DNA of 64,000 nt, from NCBI RefSeq assembly GCF_007005445.1, contig NZ_CP041387.1:3921501-3985500 (forward strand), read 5' to 3'. The DNA is from Rhodopseudomonas palustris. GTDB taxonomy: Bacteria > Pseudomonadota > Alphaproteobacteria > Rhizobiales > Xanthobacteraceae. Shown here piece by piece: positions 40,235 through 47,964 of this stretch (position 1 is the stretch's first letter; each line of letters begins with the position of its first letter). Under the pieces are notes generated by a model that made no database searches, was not told where the DNA came from, and saw nothing but the letters and a program-made list of their open reading frames with translations. A program made the translations under genes and the position numbers.

Positions 40235-40259
40235 GGCCGGTCGCGATGCGCGACCGGCC
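40235..40259 (-). other. Perfect stem-loop between nifH and nifD
   Basis: GGCCGGTCGCG and CGCGACCGGCC form a perfect 11-bp, GC-rich stem with a 3-nt loop, 10 bp after the nifH stop. The minus strand shows no T-run after it, so full termination is unlikely. It may stabilise the nifH message or cause partial termination, giving more NifH than NifDK. Confidence 0.75.
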
Positions 40260-40269
40260 TGGCTGATGA

Positions 40270-41229
<960 letters not shown>

Positions 41230-41316
41230 TCAAAACCGTCGCACGGCTCAGATGCGGACGTTGCCCTTTGCAGTGACTGCTCGGCCAACCATCCCTCGCC
41301 TTGCTGATCCCTGTTT

Positions 41317-41332
41317 TGCAACGACCGTGCCA
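41317..41332 (-). promoter_or_regulatory. RpoN -24/-12 promoter of the nifH operon
   Basis: On the minus strand TGGCACGGTCGTTGCA is a full consensus match (TGGCACG-N4-TTGCA) with GG and GC 10 nt apart. It lies about 150 bp upstream of the nifH start, leaving an untranslated leader of roughly 140 nt. Confidence 0.93.
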
Positions 41333-41402
41333 AGCCTCGCCGGAGACGAAAAAGCGTGTGATTTCGCGGAGATGCAGAATGCCCGGGCACTATGTACGTA
41401 GA

Positions 41403-41418
41403 TGTTTAGAATCCGACA
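41403..41418. promoter_or_regulatory. NifA site 1 for nifH
   Basis: TGT-TTAGAATCCG-ACA is an exact TGT-N10-ACA site, about 72 bp upstream of the -24 element. Confidence 0.88.
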
Positions 41419-41452
41419 TCGCTGCCGAGCGGACGACATCCCAAGGGGCGGC

Positions 41453-41468
41453 TGTTAGAAACGAAACA
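41453..41468. promoter_or_regulatory. NifA site 2 for nifH
   Basis: TGT-TAGAAACGAA-ACA is a second exact TGT-N10-ACA site, 50 bp further upstream than site 1, close to five helical turns away. Confidence 0.8.
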
Positions 41469-41530
41469 AACTGATACCGGCCGGGCGAGCTAAGCGAGAC
41501 TCTGTCGCAACTCGAGACCGACTGCAGGGC

Positions 41531-41599
41531 GTCGTTGCGAGCGAGGTGAAGCAATCCAGCGCCCGGTGCATGGAGGTGGATTGCTTCGCTCGTAGTGAC
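41531..41599. repeat. Dispersed inverted repeat upstream of nifH
   Basis: GTCGTTGCGAGCGAGGTGAA followed by GCAATCCA is matched, inverted, by TGGATTGCTTCGCTCGTAGT then GAC across an 18-nt spacer. This is a common dispersed palindromic repeat type of Rhodopseudomonas and Bradyrhizobium. It lies beyond the second NifA site. Confidence 0.75.
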
Positions 41600-41631
41600 G
41601 GGAAAGCACTGAGGCGGGCACGGCCCAACTT

Positions 41632-41807
41632 CTCCCCGCGCGCGGGGAGAGGTTGATCCGGCGAAGCGAAGCCGGACCGGGTGAGGGGTGCCTCCGCGTA
41701 TCTGAGCGCTTGTGAGAGTTGTTGATGAGGACGAAGGTGATGATCGGCACTCTGCGGCGCGGAAGCGCCCCCTCATCCCACCCTTCTCCCCGCACGCAGG
41801 GAGAAGG
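41632..41807. repeat. Second repeat block between nifH and the SIR2-like gene
   Basis: It includes the perfect palindrome CTCCCCGCGCGCGGGGAG at 41632-41649, the segment GCGAAGCGAAGCCGGACCGG, and a CCTTCTCCC/GGGAGAAGG stem at 41782-41807. It has the look of the dispersed GGGGAGAGG-type repeats of Rhizobiales. No gene is seen in 41167-41886; any terminator of the nifB operon must lie in this block. Confidence 0.65.
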
Positions 41808-41886
41808 AGCAGGCTGTGCCTGCGGCAAACACTCGGCCTCACAGCCGAGTTGAAAGGCCGCCAGAGTCGGACCGTGAAAGGGAGAC

Positions 41887-42789
41887 CTACGCCGTCAGCA
41901 CCTGTCCCTGTAGCGTGTCGGCCAGTTCGGCGACGAACTTCGCGAGCGGCCAATCGATCCGGGTGATGGCCTGTTCTTCCAGAAAGCGCTGCTCGTTGCG
42001 GGTCGGCGTGTCGGGCAGCACGGCCCAATGCCGGGCGGAGGAGCGCTTCATGATCTGACGGGCGAAGACGCGGTCGAGCTGGTTGTCGAACCGGCAGCCC
42101 AGGAACAGGAAATGCCGGTCCTTGCGCAGCTCCTGTACCGTGAGCGGGATCGGCGTCTGAATGTCGATCTCGGTCAGGACTTCGACATAATCGCTGTCGG
42201 ACACCAGGAAGTTGGCGGCGGGCGCCACCGAGCCGATCGGTTGATACAGCATGGTATTCCAGCCGAGCGCCTCGTCCGGCACCGGCGCGTACAACGGCAT
42301 CTCGTTCTCGGCGACGATGCCGGGCGCCGGCTCGGCGATTTCGCTGCCGTCCGGCCGATAGTAATTCACCCAATGGCCGTGATGTTCGCTCTGGCTGACG
42401 CCCTGCGCCATGCCCCAATTCTGTCGGCCGACAAACGCCTTTTGCGGCAGATCGTCGTACCAGGCGTGAACCAGCAGCGGCAGATCGGGCAGCGATGCCA
42501 GCATCCGATGCAGCTCGTTCGGCTGCGGCGGGGACCGGAACGCCTCGGCCATCATCGCCGTCAGCGTCTTGCGGTGCTTGAAGTTCTCGATGTATTGCGC
42601 GGCGCCGGTGAGATTGGTGCGGACCTTGTGCGGCACCGTGGTCTTCGCGATCAGCCGCGCCACCAGTTCGGCCGGCGAGGTCGGCACGCTGCTGGCCTCG
42701 CCGAGCGCGACGCAGGCGGAGCCGAGATAGGGGATCACCTGCCCGCGCAGCAAGCCCGCCGCAATGTCGTCGAGTGCTCGTGCCGGCAT
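41887..42789 (-). CDS. SIR2-like (SIR2_2) protein in the nifB operon, degenerate active site
   Basis: A 300-aa protein with the outline of SIR2_2 proteins: an N-terminal Rossmann start (VIPYLGSACVALG, about 18-30), a mid-region LPLLVHAWYDDL (about 103-114), LYQPIGSVAP followed by SDSDYVEVL, and HFLFLGCRF (about 216-224). At each active-site landmark the usual residues differ: GAG[LI]S is GSACV, TTNYD is HAWYD, and the HG motif is IG. NADase or deacylase activity is therefore doubtful, while NAD-like ligand binding remains possible. It is 15 bp after a small nif-associated gene and is the last gene of the nifB operon. Confidence 0.7.
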   Translation of the reverse strand: MPARALDDIAAGLLRGQVIPYLGSACVALGEASSVPTSPAELVARLIAKTTVPHKVRTNLTGAAQYIENFKHRKTLTAMMAEAFRSPPQPNELHRMLASLPDLPLLVHAWYDDLPQKAFVGRQNWGMAQGVSQSEHHGHWVNYYRPDGSEIAEPAPGIVAENEMPLYAPVPDEALGWNTMLYQPIGSVAPAANFLVSDSDYVEVLTEIDIQTPIPLTVQELRKDRHFLFLGCRFDNQLDRVFARQIMKRSSARHWAVLPDTPTRNEQRFLEEQAITRIDWPLAKFVAELADTLQGQVLTA

Positions 42790-42804
42790 GATCCTGCTCC
42801 CCTG

Positions 42805-43083
42805 TCAGATTGCTCTTGCAGCCTTGTGATGCACCACCACCAGCCCGGTCGCGCGAGCCGCATCGCCGGTGATGGTCCAGCAGTGATTCGATCCGTCGAC
42901 CAGATAGATGCTGAATCGCGGATAGTCGCGGAACGGCTGCTCCGCGTCGATGTCGGACGCGTCGCACTGCGTCAGCGACAGACCGGGGATCTCCTGCCGC
43001 ACCGTCTTCAGCGCGCCGGCATCGGCCGCATCGCCTCCGAGCAGCGCGTCGAGCCGGGCGATATCGTCGAGCGACAGCGCCAT
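42805..43083 (-). CDS. Small nif-associated protein of unknown function
   Basis: A 92-aa protein. It starts with a short helix (SLDDIARLDALLGG), followed by a domain with LSLTQCDASDIDAEQPFRDY, FSIYLVDGSNHCWTITGD and an end rich in His/Ala (VVVHHKAARAI). It resembles small proteins annotated next to nifT in other diazotrophs (possibly DUF6129), but I cannot confirm the family. It begins 2 bp after the nifT stop and ends 15 bp before the SIR2-like gene, so all three are co-translated in one transcript. Confidence 0.7.
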   Translation of the reverse strand: MALSLDDIARLDALLGGDAADAGALKTVRQEIPGLSLTQCDASDIDAEQPFRDYPRFSIYLVDGSNHCWTITGDAARATGLVVVHHKAARAI

Positions 43084-43085
43084 GG

Positions 43086-43286
43086 TCAGAGCTTGCGCGC
43101 TTCGACGGTGATCGGCAACGGAGTGTCCGCCGCCATCGCCGGCAGTTCGAGCTGCCAGCCGTTGGCCAGCGTGATCTTGCCGCCCCACAGTGCAGGGTTG
43201 TCCATTTCGACGATCGGCTCTTCTAGGTCCTTCTTGGCCACATAAGCGGAATGGCCGGTGGCGGTCTTGCGGATCATCACTTTCAT
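43086..43286 (-). CDS. nifT: NifT/FixU protein
   Basis: A 66-aa protein matching NifT/FixU: MKVMIRKTATGHSAYVAKKD, then LEEPIVEMDNPALWGGKITL and a LPxMxxDTPLPITVEAR tail. Its exact role in nitrogenase maturation is unknown, and mutants elsewhere have mild effects. It lies 37 bp after the second nifZ-type gene. Confidence 0.92.
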   Translation of the reverse strand: MKVMIRKTATGHSAYVAKKDLEEPIVEMDNPALWGGKITLANGWQLELPAMAADTPLPITVEARKL

Positions 43287-43323
43287 CGAGGGTGGTCCTT
43301 TGCTTGGCCGCCGCGGCGACGGG

Positions 43324-43557
43324 TCAGAGTGCGGTGATTTCGTCTTCGAGGCAGCCGATCACCCGGTGTTCGGCGAATTCGACCAGATAGACCGGCCGAT
43401 TGGTTTCGGTGTGCAGGCCGATCCGGACAATCTCGCCGGCATCGCCGCTTTTCACCAGCAGCGCGTCCTCCGGCTGATCCGGAAAGCTGCCGTCGTTGAA
43501 CAGGTCGATCTCGGCGCGGACGCGCTGCCCCCATTGATATCGCGGTTCGGGCGTCAT
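43324..43557 (-). CDS. NifZ-domain protein, second short copy
   Basis: A 77-aa protein that is essentially one NifZ domain: RYQWGQRVRAEIDLFNDGSF, GDAGEIVRIG and VYLVEFAEHRVIGCLEDEI. Its ATG shares one base with the TGA of the preceding nifZ (TGATG), so the pair is translationally coupled. It probably arose by duplication of nifZ and then diverged. A role in P-cluster maturation is inferred by homology only. Confidence 0.85.
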   Translation of the reverse strand: MTPEPRYQWGQRVRAEIDLFNDGSFPDQPEDALLVKSGDAGEIVRIGLHTETNRPVYLVEFAEHRVIGCLEDEITAL

Positions 43558-43856
43558 CACACCGCCTCCTGCTGCTCGGGCTGAAACGCCTCGGCTGCGA
43601 CCAGCTCACGACGCTTCATGCCGACGATGCGGCCCTGCGCCACGAAGTCGACACCATAGATGTAAAACTGCTGCAGGAAGGTGCCGATCGAGACGACGTA
43701 GCCCTCGTCGCCTTTCTTCACCAGCACCTCGCCGATCTCCTTGCCCGGGAAGGTGCCGTCGTTACGGATGTTGAGCCGCGACCGGACCTTCTGGCCGTAT
43801 TCGAACTCCGGCGGACCGTCGAGCTCGACGATGTCGCTGTCACGCGCGATGTTCAT
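43557..43856 (-). CDS. nifZ: NifZ
   Basis: A 99-aa NifZ protein with PPEFEYGQKVRSRLNIRNDG, GEVLVKKGDEGYVVSIGTFL and YIYGVDFVAQGRIVGM. NifZ assists formation of the second P-cluster pair in the MoFe protein. The start overlaps the stop of the LRV gene as ATGA, and the end overlaps the start of the second NifZ-type gene by one base. Confidence 0.93.
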   Translation of the reverse strand: MNIARDSDIVELDGPPEFEYGQKVRSRLNIRNDGTFPGKEIGEVLVKKGDEGYVVSIGTFLQQFYIYGVDFVAQGRIVGMKRRELVAAEAFQPEQQEAV

Positions 43857-44638
43857 GGGGAAGGCTCCGTTGCGGGTTTGAGCTGGGCAGGTTCGGTGAA
43901 GCCGCTGCGGCTGCGCGCAAGCTCGCGCACCAGCGGATCGGGGTCGTCGAGCAGCGGCGCCAGTTCGTAGGCGTCGACCCGGCTGGCGACTTCGTAGCGA
44001 ACCCGCCAATCGGCATCGCCGAGCATCGCCAGCAGCCGGCCGGGCGTCATCCGCCTGGCGGCTTCGAGACGAACCTCGCCGTCCTTGTCCATCGCGATCT
44101 GCGCCAGCCATTCCGGGCCGATCCGCCGCGCCACCTCCCGGCGCACGCCGGGATCGGGATCGAGCACCAACAGCGGCAGCAGGCCGGGCGAAGCCCGCCG
44201 CGCCACGATCTGGCGGACATAGTAGTCCTCGTCGCTCGCCATCGGGCGCAGTTCGTCGTCGCTGAGCACCGAGGCGACACGGATCCGCACCTCGCGATGC
44301 GGGTCAGTGCGCAGCCCCAGCAGATAGCGCTTCGGCAGCCGCCGCGCCGCGCTCCAGCGCACCGTCTCGTCGGTGTCCTGCAGCAATTTCGGCAACAGGA
44401 ACACCGTGGCGTAGCCGGCAGCGACCGCACGCGTCTCGAAATACGGATGGTCGAGATAGCCGTCGGCCAGCGCACGATTCTGCCGGAAGAACCGTTCCAG
44501 CCGCCGCGCATAACGGTCCTGGACGCAAGCCTTCTTCAATTCGCACAGCCCGGCGGACAGCAACTCGCGATGCGGGCACGACGCGCAATCGACCTCGTTG
44601 CCCTGCCAATCGCGGGCTTCGTCGATGTCAGTCGTCAT
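43853..44638 (-). CDS. LRV protein with N-terminal 4Fe-4S motif
   Basis: A 261-aa leucine-rich-repeat-variant protein. Cysteines C18, C21, C32 and C38 (C-x2-C-x10-C-x5-C) form the Fe-S motif of the LRV_FeS domain. About eight helical repeats of 24-25 residues follow, each starting with a pattern such as DPHREVRIRVASVL or DPDPGVRREVARRI. The family was first seen in the Azotobacter nif region and is thought to be a protein-binding solenoid. It overlaps the TPR gene by 11 bp and nifZ by 4 bp. Confidence 0.88.
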   Translation of the reverse strand: MTTDIDEARDWQGNEVDCASCPHRELLSAGLCELKKACVQDRYARRLERFFRQNRALADGYLDHPYFETRAVAAGYATVFLLPKLLQDTDETVRWSAARRLPKRYLLGLRTDPHREVRIRVASVLSDDELRPMASDEDYYVRQIVARRASPGLLPLLVLDPDPGVRREVARRIGPEWLAQIAMDKDGEVRLEAARRMTPGRLLAMLGDADWRVRYEVASRVDAYELAPLLDDPDPLVRELARSRSGFTEPAQLKPATEPSP

Positions 44639-45167
44639 CGTCCTGCCCTATCCGCCGCCACACGTCGAGCAGCACGGCGGCGCCGACCTTGTCGGTCGGA
44701 TCGAGCTCGAGCAGCTTTTCGACCGCCGCATGACCTTCGTCGAGCTGCCCGAGCCGCATCTGCAAATAGGCGTAGGCCTTCAGCGCGAACAGGTAGAACC
44801 GCGGCAGCACCGCCGAATAGCTGGAGAATTCGGCATCGCTGCGCCGCACCTTGCGCCAATCGGCGACGAGGCCATTGTCGCGCGCAGCCTTGCACAGACA
44901 GGCCTGGGCCACTTCCAGCGCCTCGCCGAGTCGGCCTTTGTAGAAATAGAACCGGTACAGCCCGATCAGCACTGCGGCGTGGTCGGGCGCCAGCAGATGA
45001 GCCTCGCGCAGGTGCTGTTCGGCGAGCGCCTCGCTCTGATAGTCGCGTCCCGCCAGTTCGAGATGCCGATGCGCATCCGCCGGCAGACCGGCGCCGAGCA
45101 GGGCTCCGGTCAGAAGCGACTGCTCCGGGCCGGACATCGTCAGTTCGCTGTGCATCAGGTCGGGCAT
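44628..45167 (-). CDS. TPR-like nif-operon protein of unknown function
   Basis: A 179-aa alpha-helical protein with two or three TPR-like repeats: ALAEQHLREAHLLAPDHAAV, then LIGLYRFYFYKGRLGEALEV and YAYLQMRLGQLDEGHAAVEK. It ends with an acidic GQDDDD tail. It sits between iscA (3 bp) and the LRV gene (11-bp overlap), so these three are translated together. A scaffold or chaperone role in cluster assembly is inference only. An alternative start is the internal ATG of MSGPEQ. Confidence 0.75.
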   Translation of the reverse strand: MPDLMHSELTMSGPEQSLLTGALLGAGLPADAHRHLELAGRDYQSEALAEQHLREAHLLAPDHAAVLIGLYRFYFYKGRLGEALEVAQACLCKAARDNGLVADWRKVRRSDAEFSSYSAVLPRFYLFALKAYAYLQMRLGQLDEGHAAVEKLLELDPTDKVGAAVLLDVWRRIGQDDDD

Positions 45168-45170
45168 GGT

Positions 45171-45524
45171 TCACAGCTCCCGCAACTGGTGCAGACCGGC
45201 GGACGGCTTGGGGCCGTCGCCGGCGCATTGGCAGTTCGACGCCTTCGGATCGTGGAACAGGAAGCCGCTGGAGGTCGGCGTCTCCATGAAGTCGATCACC
45301 ACACCTTCGAGCAGTTTCAGGCTCGATTCCGGCAGAAACAGCTTGTAGTCGCCGCGGTCGACCACCGCGTCCCCGGTGTGCGGCGCGCCGGCGATATCGA
45401 ACTGCGCCGACAAGCCGGAACAGCCGCCGGCGCTGACCACCAGGCGGAAACCACCGGCGCCGCCGCTGAACCGCAGCATGCGGCGAATGAACTTTTCGGC
45501 CGAGGGGGTGAAGCTCATATCCAT
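45171..45524 (-). CDS. IscA/HesB-type Fe-S carrier, second copy
   Basis: A 117-aa A-type carrier with VVSAGGCSGLSAQF and the C-terminal cysteine pair in SNCQCAGDG, in place of the usual CGCGxSF. It carries a 20-residue extension after the Cys pair. It is clearly diverged from the copy at 31287. In the nifB operon it lies 10 bp after a ferredoxin gene and may feed Fe-S clusters to NifB or the LRV protein. Confidence 0.88.
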   Translation of the reverse strand: MDMSFTPSAEKFIRRMLRFSGGAGGFRLVVSAGGCSGLSAQFDIAGAPHTGDAVVDRGDYKLFLPESSLKLLEGVVIDFMETPTSSGFLFHDPKASNCQCAGDGPKPSAGLHQLREL

Positions 45525-45534
45525 CGGAATCGCC

Positions 45535-45756
45535 TCATGCAGCCTGATAGCGCGGGACCGAGTTGTCGATCACGCAGGTACCGTCGACCGGACACACCGC
45601 GACACATTGCGGCTCGTCGTAGTGGCCGGTGCACTCCGAGCATTTCGAAGGGTCGATCGCGAAGGTTCCGGCCTTCTCGAAGATCGCGACATTCGGGCAC
45701 TGCGGCTCGCAAGCGGAGCAGCCGGTGCATTGCGATGCGACGATCTTGTAGGCCAT
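45535..45756 (-). CDS. 2[4Fe-4S] ferredoxin, nifB-operon copy
   Basis: A 73-aa ferredoxin with [12 protein letters not shown] near the N-terminus and a second set in [20 protein letters not shown]. The extra residues between the second and third cysteines of cluster II mark the nif-type FdxN group. It is about half identical to the ferredoxin at 47497, which precedes nifB. It probably donates electrons to NifB or nitrogenase. It lies 25 bp after nifB. Confidence 0.92.
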   Translation of the reverse strand: MAYKIVASQCTGCSACEPQCPNVAIFEKAGTFAIDPSKCSECTGHYDEPQCVAVCPVDGTCVIDNSVPRYQAA

Positions 45757-45781
45757 GGCCGTTCCCCTTCGTCGCCTCGTC

Positions 45782-47338
45782 CTATGCCTCGGTGAAAGCG
45801 CCCTGGCGGATCGTGGCGTCGCCGCGGGCGACGTGACGGATCTCCGACTTGCCGACGCGCTCGAGGTAGTCCTTGAAGTAGGCAATCACCGACTGCTCGA
45901 TGTATTCGAACGCGTAGGTCTCGACTGCCTCGATGCCGGCGCCGGCGAGCGAATCCTTCGGGCACATGCCGATCTTGGCGACCAGCACGGCGGTGCAGTC
46001 GTTCAGCGCCTGCAGGATCGGATCGATGCCGGTCTCGCTGGCGTAGCCGCCTTCGCAATACAGATCGACGCGGCGATGGCCGACGAACTTCGCACCGGCG
46101 GTCGACACTTCGTAGATCTGAAATTCGTGGGCATGACCGAAATGTTCGTTGATCACGCCGCCACCCTTGGTGGCGATCGCCACCTGGATCTTGATGGTCG
46201 CCGTCTCGCCTTCGAGCTTCTCCAGTTCGCGCTGCTTGGCGACCGCGATCGCGTCGCGCTCGGCCTCGACCTTGGCCTGGTAGGCCTGGCGCGCGGCGAG
46301 ATCGTATTCGACGTCCATCGCCATCACCTTTTCGGTGGTGAACTCGGCGCTGCGGTCCTCGCCGAGCAGGCCGACCGCGTCGGCACGGCACTGCCGGCAG
46401 TGCCGCATCATGTTCATCTCGCCTTCGCAGGCGTCCTGCAGCGTCTTCAACTCCTGCGCGGTCGGACCGCGCTGTCCCGCCAGGCCGAACGCGGTGCCGT
46501 GCTCGGCTTCCGAGATCAGCGGCATGATATTGTGCAGGAAGGCGCCGCGCGACTTCACCGCCTTGTTGACCTCGATCAGGTGCTGGTCGTTGATGCCCGG
46601 GATCATCACCGAGTTGACCTTCACCAGAATGCCGCGCGCGACCAGCATCTCCAGGCCGAGCAACTGCCGCTCGCTGAGGATCTTCGAGGCCTCGACGCCG
46701 GTGTAACGGCGGTGATTGTAGAAGATCCACGGATAGATCTTCGCACCGACTTCGGGGTCGATCATGTTGATGGTGATGGTGACGTGATCGACCTTCATGG
46801 CGGCGATCTGCTCCACATAGTCGGGCAGCATCAGGCCGTTGGTCGAGAGGCACAGCTTGATGTCGGGCGCGGTCTCGGTGACCAGCTCGAACGTCTTGAA
46901 AGTCTTGGCCGGATTGGCGAGCGCATCGCCCGGGCCGGCGATGCCGAGCACGGTCATCTGCGGGATGGTCGAGGCGACCGCGACGACCTTGCGCGCCGCC
47001 TGCTCCGGGGTCAGCTTCTCGCTGACCACGCCGGGGCGGGATTCATTGGCGCAATCGTATTTGCGATTGCAGTAATTGCACTGGATGTTGCACGCGGGCG
47101 CGACCGCGACGTGCATACGGGCGAAGTGATGATGCGCCTGCTCGCTGTAGCAGGGATGGTTCTTAACCTTCTCCCAGATTTCCGGCGGCAGATCACTGGG
47201 GCCCGCGGCCGAGCCGCAGCCGGTCTTGCCGGCGCCGCCCTTGCTGCTGCAGCCAGACGACGCCGCGCTCTTGCGCAGTTCGTCGAACGAAGTCGCTCCC
47301 GGCGCACCGAAATCATGGAGTTGCAGCAGCTTGCTCAT
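45782..47338 (-). CDS. nifB: NifB, FeMo-co core synthase (radical SAM)
   Basis: A 518-aa protein from the ATG at 47338. The radical-SAM motif is [10 protein letters not shown] (C83, C87, C90), followed by the [14 protein letters not shown] region. A C-terminal NifX/NafY-like domain starts around residue 385 ([20 protein letters not shown]). NifB joins Fe-S clusters with carbide to make NifB-co. The frame stays open to an ATG at 47422, but the shorter start gives the family N-terminus, and the added Arg-rich residues are unlike it. It is read from the fdxN promoter. Confidence 0.95.
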   Translation of the reverse strand: MSKLLQLHDFGAPGATSFDELRKSAASSGCSSKGGAGKTGCGSAAGPSDLPPEIWEKVKNHPCYSEQAHHHFARMHVAVAPACNIQCNYCNRKYDCANESRPGVVSEKLTPEQAARKVVAVASTIPQMTVLGIAGPGDALANPAKTFKTFELVTETAPDIKLCLSTNGLMLPDYVEQIAAMKVDHVTITINMIDPEVGAKIYPWIFYNHRRYTGVEASKILSERQLLGLEMLVARGILVKVNSVMIPGINDQHLIEVNKAVKSRGAFLHNIMPLISEAEHGTAFGLAGQRGPTAQELKTLQDACEGEMNMMRHCRQCRADAVGLLGEDRSAEFTTEKVMAMDVEYDLAARQAYQAKVEAERDAIAVAKQRELEKLEGETATIKIQVAIATKGGGVINEHFGHAHEFQIYEVSTAGAKFVGHRRVDLYCEGGYASETGIDPILQALNDCTAVLVAKIGMCPKDSLAGAGIEAVETYAFEYIEQSVIAYFKDYLERVGKSEIRHVARGDATIRQGAFTEA

Positions 47339-47496
47339 ATCCGGGCCTCGTTCGATCGCCGCACGACAGGCGGCTTGGCGGTGGGTGATGGTGCTGCAAC
47401 CGAGCCGGCGAAGATCAGACATAATCCGCGGGCGCGGCGATCCGTTGAAGACGGTATCCGACGGTCAAGGCGTCGGCCGCCTTGCAAGACCACGCG

Positions 47497-47691
47497 TCAG
47501 GCCGGCACGCAGGTGTTGTCGACCGGGCAGACCGAGACGCACTGCGGCTTGTCGAACTGACCTTCGCACTCGGTGCACTTGGTCGCGTCGATCACATAGG
47601 TGCCGCGCTTCATGCTGATCGCGGCGTTCGGGCATTCGAATTCACACGCACCGCAGACGGTGCACTGGGAGGTAACAATCTTGTAGGCCAT
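47497..47691 (-). CDS. fdxN: FdxN-type ferredoxin preceding nifB
   Basis: A 64-aa 2[4Fe-4S] ferredoxin with [12 protein letters not shown] and [20 protein letters not shown], the eight-residue insert in cluster II typical of nif FdxN. It is expected to supply low-potential electrons to NifB or nitrogenase. It is the first gene of the nifB operon, with an RpoN-type element 43 bp upstream and two NifA sites. nifB starts 158 bp downstream. Confidence 0.93.
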
Positions 47692-47733
47692 GGTCGGCTC
47701 CTGGTTCGCAGAGTGCTGCTGACAGGTTGTCTT

Positions 47734-47748
47734 TCAAGCCGCGTGCCA
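47734..47748 (-). promoter_or_regulatory. RpoN-type promoter of fdxN-nifB, variant -12
   Basis: On the minus strand TGGCACGCGGCTTGA has a perfect -24 (TGGCACG) and correct spacing, but the -12 ends TTGA instead of TTGC. It lies 43 bp before fdxN and 74 bp after the nearer NifA site, so position supports it despite the mismatch. Confidence 0.65.
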
Positions 47749-47803
47749 GATGCCTGACGATTGATTTTAAAGGATTTTTTCGCGCCCCTGAAGGCCGTGC
47801 CGG

Positions 47804-47819
47804 TGTAAGGCCCCCGACA
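47804..47819. promoter_or_regulatory. NifA site (proximal) for fdxN-nifB
   Basis: TGT-AAGGCCCCCG-ACA is an exact TGT-N10-ACA site, about 56 bp upstream of the -24 element. Confidence 0.75.
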
Positions 47820-47821
47820 CT

Positions 47822-47837
47822 TGTCGCAAGTCTGACA
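47822..47837. promoter_or_regulatory. NifA site (distal) for fdxN-nifB
   Basis: TGT-CGCAAGTCTG-ACA is an exact TGT-N10-ACA site. It is separated from the proximal site by only 2 bp, 18 bp start to start. Confidence 0.8.
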
Positions 47838-47904
47838 GGCATCCTGACCCGTCTTCGGGCCGCGTCTCACGCGACAGAGGTCCGCGCTGAAATGGGCACG
47901 GACA

Positions 47905-47936
47905 GACAAACGCGCGGCGCTGAGGAGCGTCGCGCG
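47905..47936 (-). terminator. Terminator after nifA
   Basis: On the minus strand CGCGCGACGCT and AGCGCCGCGCG form an 11-bp stem with one mismatch and a short loop, followed by TTTGTCTG. It is 28 bp after the nifA stop. Confidence 0.75.
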
Positions 47937-47964
47937 TTCAGCCGATGATCGCGTGGAACGCGCG

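Noticed and set aside
47388..47403. A GG-N10-GC match on the minus strand inside the extended nifB start region
   Set aside because: Neither the -24 nor the -12 flanks match (CGGCTC and CAGC), and a consensus-like element with two NifA sites already precedes fdxN.
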